Source: an uncultured Planctomycetaceae bacterium (GTDB taxonomy: Bacteria > Planctomycetota > Planctomycetia > Pirellulales > UBA1268). From it: 5,313 bases of DNA. The notes below the pieces were generated by a model. It saw only the letters and a list, made by a program, of their open reading frames with translations. It did not search any database and was not told the DNA's origin. The stretch is taken from positions 1-5,313 of the forward strand of contig CAISKG010000079.1 in the NCBI GenBank assembly GCA_903885855.1. Direction: 5' to 3'. How positions within the stretch are numbered: position 1 is the first letter of the stretch; each line of letters starts with the position of its first letter. This document shows positions 1-4,356 of the stretch, piece by piece. Made by a program: the position numbers and the translations under genes.

Positions 1-1301
1 CCGGCGGCATGCCATTCCCGATCGATGGCCACCACGCCGGTGACCTGCACGAAGCTCCCCGGCACGGTGCCGCCGACGGCCGAGAACGTGGGGCCGTCGG
101 CCTCGGCCGTGACGATCGTCGCGTCGCAGCGCAGCAGCACGATGCCCCCCTCCTCCGTGGGCTGCGTCTGGAGCACGACGCCGGAAAAGGCGATCAGGCA
201 GCCCTGATAGTCGCCCGGCTCGGCCGGGGCGGTCGCGCCGGGCAGGGGGCGGTTGGCGTCGAGGATCACCGCCGGCGTGGCGACGATGGGCCGCGGTGGC
301 GTGCCGATCGCCGCATCGGGCCGCCGCGCTGCCCAGGCGTTCCGCAGGCTGGCGACGGGGCCGGATCGATCGACGAATCCGACCACCTCGACGCGGTCGC
401 CCCGTGCGAAGCGGACGTCGGCGCCGGCGGCCTCCGGGGCGAGGCCGACGCGGATGCCGTAGTGGCCGTTCTGGAGGAAGAGCGTCGCGCCGGGGACGGC
501 GTGGATCACCTCGCCGTAGGTGCGCACCCGGTGGCCCGCCCGGGCCTGCGGCAGGCCGCGGCCGATCGTCTCCGGGCTGATCACCTCCGACGCGACGGCC
601 GGCTCGACGGCCGGCTCGACGGCCGGCTCGACGATGGCGCACCATTCCCCGCGCGCCACCCGGATCACGGGCCGGAGGATCTCGCCGCGCCGGGTGCGCT
701 CGCTCCCCGCGGCCCCCCCGATGACCACGCGCGTGTCGACGAGCCCGCGCGGCTCGCCGCCGGGCGGGAGCAGCCGGGCGGCGGCCTCCGGGGCGAGCGT
801 CGCGCCGAAGAGCCGGCCGGCCGCCTGGATCTCGAGGTGCACCTCGCCCCCCGCCGTCCAGGCGCGTTCGACGATCCCCTCCACCTCGACGAGCCGGCAT
901 TCCTCGCCGCCGGCGAAGAACGCGTCGATGTCGCAGCGTCGCGGCGGCGGAAGCGGGCGGTGGCCCGTGACGACGACGCCCGTGGCGCGCACGGCGGCGG
1001 CGGGGTGTCCGGGTCCGGCCCGGCCCGTGATCTCGACGTCGTCGCCGATCCCGACGCGCCCCTCGATGCCCAGGATGCGGATGCCGCCGTCGGCGTCCTC
1101 GAGGATCGCCTCGGTGCCCTCCTTGCCCGGCTCGAGCGCGATCACCTGGCCGCGGAGGGTGACGGCGGGCCCGGACTCGAGCTGGTGGCGCTGCAGCCGG
1201 GCGATGTCGGCCGTGCGGGAGGCATCCTCGGCGCGCGCGAGTGCGGCCCAGAGCGCGGCGACGAGGCACCACGGGACGGCGGTCGCGGGGGCGGGGCGCA
1301 T
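1..1301 (-). CDS. Exported tandem-module sensor protein, probable N-terminal half of a sensor histidine kinase (3' end outside window)
   Basis: An uninterrupted minus-strand frame runs from ATG at 1301-1299 to the left edge, giving 433 complete codons without a stop, so the C-terminus is missing. Residues 1-24 look like a Sec signal peptide or anchor: a hydrophobic stretch, then an A-R-A site before EDA. After it come about four beta-rich modules, near residues 46-120, 134-220, 256-325 and 368-425. They share the patterns 'V-x-L/V-x-G-x-V', 'I-L-E-D / L-F-L-Q-N-G', and 'G-D-D/R-V-E-I/V-x-G', typical of OB-fold-like periplasmic sensor regions. From memory, this layout resembles N-termini of histidine kinases in Verrucomicrobia, Acidobacteria and Planctomycetes. 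The response-regulator gene ends 49 nt upstream, which supports a kinase whose transmembrane, HisKA_3 and HATPase parts lie left of the window. The kinase identity is inference, since no catalytic domain is visible. The start lacks a Shine-Dalgarno site, with a C-run directly before the ATG. A tandem VEPA linker sits near residues 224-236. Confidence 0.78.
   Translation of the reverse strand, partial: MRPAPATAVPWCLVAALWAALARAEDASRTADIARLQRHQLESGPAVTLRGQVIALEPGKEGTEAILEDADGGIRILGIEGRVGIGDDVEITGRAGPGHPAAAVRATGVVVTGHRPLPPPRRCDIDAFFAGGEECRLVEVEGIVERAWTAGGEVHLEIQAAGRLFGATLAPEAAARLLPPGGEPRGLVDTRVVIGGAAGSERTRRGEILRPVIRVARGEWCAIVEPAVEPAVEPAVASEVISPETIGRGLPQARAGHRVRTYGEVIHAVPGATLFLQNGHYGIRVGLAPEAAGADVRFARGDRVEVVGFVDRSGPVASLRNAWAARRPDAAIGTPPRPIVATPAVILDANRPLPGATAPAEPGDYQGCLIAFSGVVLQTQPTEEGGIVLLRCDATIVTAEADGPTFSAVGGTVPGSFVQVTGVVAIDREWHAA
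594..629. repeat. Three perfect 12-bp tandem repeats inside the sensor gene
   Basis: The unit GACGGCCGGCTC occurs three times back to back, followed by a partial fourth copy (GACG). Because the unit is a multiple of three, it encodes a repeated V-E-P-A tetrapeptide on the minus strand. It lies in the linker between the second and third modules of the sensor, so changes in copy number would lengthen or shorten the linker without shifting the frame. Confidence 0.95.
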
Positions 1302-1310
1302 GGGGGGAGT

Positions 1311-1320
1311 ATGCCATTCC
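1311..1320 (-). promoter_or_regulatory. GGAATGGCAT element just upstream of the sensor start codon
   Basis: On the minus strand GGAATGGCAT is followed by ACTCCCCCC and then the sensor ATG. TGGCATACT reads as an extended -10 element (TG-N-CATACT, 4 of 6 to TATAAT), but no good -35 is seen. If used, it would start transcription almost at the ATG, giving a leaderless or near-leaderless message. The same 8-mer AATGGCAT precedes an ATG upstream of the response regulator. The function is inferred only from position and recurrence. Confidence 0.3.
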
Positions 1321-1350
1321 TGCCGGGCGTGCCGCAGCGCGCCCGCGCGG

Positions 1351-1995
1351 TCATCCGCCGGGGCGCACCGAGGGCTTGAGGATGCCCAGCTCGAATCCCA
1401 TCGCCACCGCCTGCGCCCGGTCGGCGGCGCCGAGCGCCGCCAGGATCGCCGAGACGTGGGCCCGCGCCGTGCGCTCCGAGATCCCCAGCAGGGCCGCGAT
1501 CTCGTCGTTGGAAAAGCCCTGCCGGACGAGGCCCAGCACCTCCTGCTCGCGGTGCGAGAGGGGACCGGTGGCGGGCAGGCTCGGGTCGCCGAGGGAGGCG
1601 CCGAGCCGGCCGCCGGCGTGGACGGTGCGGATCGCCGCCGCGATCGCGGCGTGGTGCACCGTCTTCACGAGGTAGCCCATGGCCCCTGCGGCCAGCGCCA
1701 ACGCCTCGTCCTGAGGCGCCTTCGAGGAGGTGAGCATGATGACGCGGGCCGCGGGAAACTCCCCCAGGAGCCGGCGCAGCGTGTCGATGCCGTCCATCCG
1801 CTCCATGCTCACGTCGAGGAGCACGACGTCGGGCCGGAGGCTCCGGTAGCGATCGAGGGCCGTCGGGCCGTCCTCGGCCTCGGCGACGATCGAGAACCCG
1901 TGGCCCGTCGAAAGCACGCTCGCCAGCCCGAGGCGCAGCACCGGATGGTCGTCGACGAGCATCACCCGGATCGGTCGGACGGGTGTCGCGGGCAA
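1351..1995 (-). CDS. NarL/FixJ-type response regulator with LuxR-family HTH
   Basis: A 214-aa cytoplasmic DNA-binding regulator. Residues 9-125 form a receiver domain with the acidic pair D15/D16, phospho-acceptor D61 (V-L-L-D-V), switch T89 and conserved K111. Residues 146-200 form a LuxR-type helix-turn-helix (LSHREQEVLGLV, then SNDEIAALLGISERTARAHV). The length is normal for NarL-type regulators. One oddity is that the usual Pro after 'D-x-x-M' is Glu65 (D-V-S-M-E-R-M-D-G). I chose TTG at 1995-1993 because GGAG lies 8 nt upstream. GTG at 1965 and ATG at 1962 would cut into the first beta strand, and the frame is closed upstream by TGA at 2034-2032. The presumed sensor-kinase gene starts 49 nt downstream on the same strand, so the two probably form a two-component operon. 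Target genes cannot be deduced here. Confidence 0.93.
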   Translation of the reverse strand: MPATPVRPIRVMLVDDHPVLRLGLASVLSTGHGFSIVAEAEDGPTALDRYRSLRPDVVLLDVSMERMDGIDTLRRLLGEFPAARVIMLTSSKAPQDEALALAAGAMGYLVKTVHHAAIAAAIRTVHAGGRLGASLGDPSLPATGPLSHREQEVLGLVRQGFSNDEIAALLGISERTARAHVSAILAALGAADRAQAVAMGFELGILKPSVRPGG

Positions 1996-2059
1996 GGGCT
2001 GGGCTCCGTCGGGGGCGGGCTCGTGGGGCAGTCACCGGTCTAGCCGCCGCATGGCGGGG

Positions 2060-2067
2060 ATGCCATT
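2060..2067 (-). promoter_or_regulatory. AATGGCAT element upstream of the response regulator
   Basis: Minus-strand AATGGCAT is followed by CCCCGCC and an ATG at 2052-2050. This mirrors the arrangement at the sensor start (AATGGCAT, a C-rich spacer, ATG, then CGC/CGG). The ATG opens a six-codon frame ending in TGA at 2034-2032, not the regulator itself. A promoter-like or other regulatory role is a guess based on the recurrence. Confidence 0.25.
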
Positions 2068-2082
2068 GGCGGAAACGCCGAT
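2065..2082 (+). other. Small hairpin with GAAA tetraloop between methyltransferase and regulator genes
   Basis: ATTGGCGGAAACGCCGAT can fold on the plus strand into a 7-bp stem (one U-G wobble) closed by a GAAA loop of the GNRA type. On the minus strand, in the direction of the flanking genes, the loop becomes UUUC and one stem pair is a C-A mismatch. It lies just beyond the methyltransferase stop but has no U-tract, so it is at best a weak terminator or RNA-stability element. Confidence 0.3.
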
Positions 2083-2104
2083 CGCCGGGCGCGGGCCACG
2101 CCGG

Positions 2105-2857
2105 TCAGGGGATCGGCCCCCCCTCGGGGCCGCGCGCGGGCTTCACCGTCACCAGGACCTCGATGTACTCCGCGCGGATGCCGCGACCGGGATCGTCGAT
2201 CGTCACGACGTGGGTGTAGAGGCCGCTGGCCTCGAAGACATGGCGGCAGATGTCGAAGCCCCAATCGACCGTCACGAGCGACCGGCCGTCGCCGACGGGA
2301 TTGCCGTGGTACTCCTCTGGCTGGAGGTGGACGACCCGCCCTTCCTCGAGGCGGGCCCGGAGGCGCGACGGCTCGTGGCGGCGCACGATCGGCACCGTGA
2401 ACACGTGCATGCCCCCCGGCGCGAGTGTCCGCGCGATCTCGCGGAAGGCCCGGGCGGGATGAAAGACGTGCTCGAAGACGTCCTGCGTCACGTGGAGGTC
2501 GATCGAGGCGTCGGGGAAGGAGAGGGCCTCGAGATCCTCGCAGCGCATCCCGTTCACCGTGGATCCGGGCTGCCGGCCGGGAAAGTACTGCGAGGCGACG
2601 TAGCGCGGGCACTCGCGCCGCAATCGCTCGCTCGCCCCCCGCCCCGCCGGCGACGATTCATGGATCACCGCCTCGCGCCAGCCCGGCAGGAAGGTGTCGA
2701 TGACGCTCATCAGCGCCCTCTCGCGGGGAATGCTGCCGCAGGCGGAGCAGCGCAGCGAGTCGCGCAGCCACACCTCCCGGGCCACGAATTCCGCCTCGTT
2801 GCCGCACGTGGGACAGCGGCCGGCGGATCGGAAGACGACGGATTCGTGGTCGGTCAT
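2105..2857 (-). CDS. Class I SAM-dependent methyltransferase with N-terminal zinc ribbon
   Basis: A 250-aa soluble protein without signal peptide or membrane segment. Residues 15-40 hold two CxxC knuckles (C15/C18 and C37/C40), consistent with a zinc ribbon. Residues ~62-160 form a Methyltransf_11-like Rossmann core: V-I-H-E-S-S-P-A-G-R-G at the motif I position (unusual), then F-P-D-A-S-I-D-L-H-V-T-Q-D-V-F-E-H at motifs II/III, then L-A-P-G-G-M-H-V-F-T-V-P. The C-terminal part (H177-L-Q-P-E-E-Y-H-G-N-P, and D198-W-G-F-D-I) looks family-specific and may form the substrate site. Similar proteins are often annotated only as methyltransferase-domain proteins. The acceptor is unknown, though relatives often sit near surface-polysaccharide genes. 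The ATG at 2857 places the first CxxC properly, and the Shine-Dalgarno match is weak. It is divergent from the DUF1501 gene and lies 109 nt upstream of the response regulator on the same strand. Confidence 0.88.
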   Translation of the reverse strand: MTDHESVVFRSAGRCPTCGNEAEFVAREVWLRDSLRCSACGSIPRERALMSVIDTFLPGWREAVIHESSPAGRGASERLRRECPRYVASQYFPGRQPGSTVNGMRCEDLEALSFPDASIDLHVTQDVFEHVFHPARAFREIARTLAPGGMHVFTVPIVRRHEPSRLRARLEEGRVVHLQPEEYHGNPVGDGRSLVTVDWGFDICRHVFEASGLYTHVVTIDDPGRGIRAEYIEVLVTVKPARGPEGGPIP

Positions 2858-2932
2858 GGAGCGGGGTCCGGGCAGCGGGAGGGGGCGGCGGGCAGCCCGT
2901 CGCGGGCGCTTGCCGCCGCCGGCGGGGCGTCG

Positions 2933-2962
2933 TTGCGGGGGCCCTGCCGGCGGCCTTATAGT
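2933..2962 (+). promoter_or_regulatory. Predicted sigma70-type promoter for the DUF1501 gene
   Basis: TTGCGG (2933-2938), an 18-nt spacer and TATAGT (2957-2962; 5 of 6 to TATAAT) form a plausible housekeeping promoter. The -10 lies in the only clearly AT-rich patch of this intergenic region. Transcription would begin near 2969, leaving a leader of about 54 nt before the ATG at 3023. The -35 match is weak. Confidence 0.45.
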
Positions 2963-2968
2963 AAGGCC
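2952..2968. promoter_or_regulatory. Perfect 17-bp palindrome in the divergent intergenic region
   Basis: GGCCTTATAGTAAGGCC consists of 7-bp arms around a TAG centre. It overlaps the predicted plus-strand -10 (TATAGT) and a minus-strand -10 (TATAAG, 2960-2955). It lies between the divergent methyltransferase and DUF1501 genes. It could be the shared core of a symmetric bidirectional promoter or a repressor operator over the promoter. The sequence alone does not decide between these. Confidence 0.5.
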
Positions 2969-2981
2969 TCGTCGGTCGCAA
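2955..2981 (-). promoter_or_regulatory. Predicted divergent promoter for the methyltransferase gene
   Basis: On the minus strand TTGCGA (2981-2976; 4 of 6 to TTGACA), a 15-nt spacer and TATAAG (2960-2955; 5 of 6 to TATAAT) can be read. The short spacer makes it weaker than the plus-strand promoter. It would give a leader of roughly 90 nt before the methyltransferase ATG at 2857. Confidence 0.3.
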
Positions 2982-3010
2982 CGGGGCGGGATGCGGAGTT
3001 CCTTTCACGC

Positions 3011-3015
3011 GGAGG
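3011..3015 (+). promoter_or_regulatory. Shine-Dalgarno site of the DUF1501 gene
   Basis: GGAGG lies 7 nt before the ATG at 3023. This is the best ribosome-binding site in the window and fixes the start, even though the frame stays open back to position 2051, antisense to the methyltransferase. Confidence 0.85.
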
Positions 3016-3022
3016 ACGAGCC

Positions 3023-4330
3023 ATGCTCGAGATCCGTCGGCTGCGGGGGCGGGGTGATTGCGCGGGAGGCTCGCGCCGTGACGTGCTGCGGGTGGGGGCG
3101 CTCGGCCTGGGCGCGGGCTTGGGCCTCGGCGGCCTGCTCCGCGACCGTGCGGCGGCGGCCGCGGCGGGGAGGTCCGTGAAGGACACCTCCGTCATCTGGC
3201 TGTGGCTCGGCGGCGGACCGACGCACGTCGAGACCTTCGATCCCAAATTGACCGCTCCGGCGGAGTACCGCAGCGTCACCGGCGAGGTGGCCACGAAACT
3301 CCCCGGCGTCACCTTCGGCGGCAACTTCGAGCGCCTCGCGCGGGTCGCCGACAAGATGGCCGTGGTCCGGTCGTTCGCCCACACCAACAGCGGCCACGGC
3401 GGCGGCACGCACTACGTGATGACCGGCTACGACCACCGGCTCGCCGACAACGGCGCGGTGCCGGAGCGCCCCGCCATCGGCTCGATCCTGGCCCGTGCGC
3501 GGGGCACCAACCACCCCGTGACCGGGATTCCCACCTACGTGCGCATGGGGGGCATCTACGGCGACGGCCCCGCCTTCCTCGGCACCGCCTTCGGCCCCTT
3601 CGATCCGGCCGGCGAGGCCCGGCAGAACATGGGCCTGGTGATCTCCGAGGGGCGCTTCGACCGGCGGCGCGGGCTGCTCGAGAGCATCGACAACGCCCGG
3701 CGCGAGGCCGACCGCAGCGGGCTGGTCGAGGGGCTCGACGCCTTCGAGCAGCAGGCCTTCGACATCATCACGCGCCGCTCGCAGCAGGCCTTCGACCTGA
3801 AGTACGAGGATCCGCGGGTCGTCGACCGTTACGGCCCCGGCCTCGGCCAGCAGCTCCTCCAGGCGCGGCGCCTGTGCGAGGCCGGATGCGGCTTCGTGAC
3901 GGTCAGCTTCGGCGGCTGGGACATGCACGGCGGCATCAAGGCCGCGATGGACGCCCTCGCGCCGCAGGTGGACGTGGCCGTGGCGGCGCTCGTCGAGGAC
4001 ATGCACATGCGCGGCCTCGACGAGAAGATCCTCCTGGTGGTGAGCGGCGAATTCGGCCGCACGCCCAAGATCAACGCCGGCGGCGGCCGCGACCACTGGG
4101 CCCCCTTGAGCACGCTGGCGCTGGCCGGCGGCGGGCTCGCGATGGGGCAGGTGGTGGGGGAGTCGGCGGAGAAGGTGGACGTCCCCAAGACCACGCCGAT
4201 CGGCCCCCAGGATCTGATGGCGACGGTGTTCCACGTCCTCGGTATCGACGGCCGCGTGCAGTACGTGAACCAGGCCGGCCGCCCGGTGTCGATGATCGAG
4301 CAGGGGCGCCCGATCGAGGAGCTCGTCTGA
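3023..4330 (+). CDS. DUF1501 family protein with Tat signal
   Basis: A complete 435-aa protein. The N-terminus carries a twin-arginine motif (S17-R-R-D-V-L-R) followed by a Gly/Ala/Leu-rich hydrophobic stretch to about residue 40 and an Ala-rich end, so it should be exported folded by the Tat system. The mature part has DUF1501 hallmarks: V57-I-W-L-W-L-G-G-G-P-T-H-V-E-T-F-D-P, R116-S-F-A-H-T-N-S-G-H-G-G-G-T-H-Y, G298-W-D-M-H-G-G, and S341-G-E-F-G-R-T-P-K-I-N with G355-R-D-H-W. The family resembles the sulfatase/alkaline-phosphatase fold and its His/Asp residues could bind metal, but its biochemical role is unknown. In planctomycetes DUF1501 genes usually follow a DUF1549/DUF1553 cytochrome-like partner. 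Here the gene stands alone, with its own promoter and ribosome-binding site, divergent from the methyltransferase. It ends 15 nt before the convergent WD40 gene. Length is typical and no key motif appears broken. Confidence 0.95.
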   Translation: MLEIRRLRGRGDCAGGSRRDVLRVGALGLGAGLGLGGLLRDRAAAAAAGRSVKDTSVIWLWLGGGPTHVETFDPKLTAPAEYRSVTGEVATKLPGVTFGGNFERLARVADKMAVVRSFAHTNSGHGGGTHYVMTGYDHRLADNGAVPERPAIGSILARARGTNHPVTGIPTYVRMGGIYGDGPAFLGTAFGPFDPAGEARQNMGLVISEGRFDRRRGLLESIDNARREADRSGLVEGLDAFEQQAFDIITRRSQQAFDLKYEDPRVVDRYGPGLGQQLLQARRLCEAGCGFVTVSFGGWDMHGGIKAAMDALAPQVDVAVAALVEDMHMRGLDEKILLVVSGEFGRTPKINAGGGRDHWAPLSTLALAGGGLAMGQVVGESAEKVDVPKTTPIGPQDLMATVFHVLGIDGRVQYVNQAGRPVSMIEQGRPIEELV

Positions 4331-4333
4331 CGC

Positions 4334-4356
4334 CCGGCCGACGTTTCAGCGGCCGG
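4334..4356. terminator. GC-rich hairpin between convergent genes, possible bidirectional terminator
   Basis: CCGGCCG (4334-4340) and CGGCCGG (4350-4356) form a perfect 7-bp stem with a 9-nt loop. It sits directly after the DUF1501 stop and overlaps the last codons and stop of the WD40 gene. The position suits a shared terminator, but there is no T-tract on either strand, so it is only a candidate. Confidence 0.35.

Noticed and set aside
1311..1320. Sigma-54 promoter from TGGCAT before the sensor gene
   Set aside because: TGGCAT resembles the -24 half, but no TTGC-like -12 element follows at the required spacing; a C-run is there instead.
9..1379. Plus-strand 456-codon open frame
   Set aside because: Its product is an Asp/Arg/Gly-rich composition with no recognisable domain. 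It lies antisense to the sensor gene, whose frame shows a signal peptide and repeated modules. Long antisense frames are expected at this GC content.
520..2043. Plus-strand 507-codon open frame
   Set aside because: It is antisense to both the sensor and the response regulator, and its product is low-complexity Arg/Ser/Pro-rich. The opposite strand carries a clear receiver and HTH domain.
2051..3022. 324-codon N-terminal extension of the DUF1501 frame
   Set aside because: It is antisense to the methyltransferase and has no domain. The Tat signal and GGAGG site place the true start at 3023.
3005..4234. Minus-strand 409-codon open frame opposite the DUF1501 gene
   Set aside because: His/Glu/Ala-rich composition with no motif. 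The DUF1501 frame on the other strand carries all family hallmarks.
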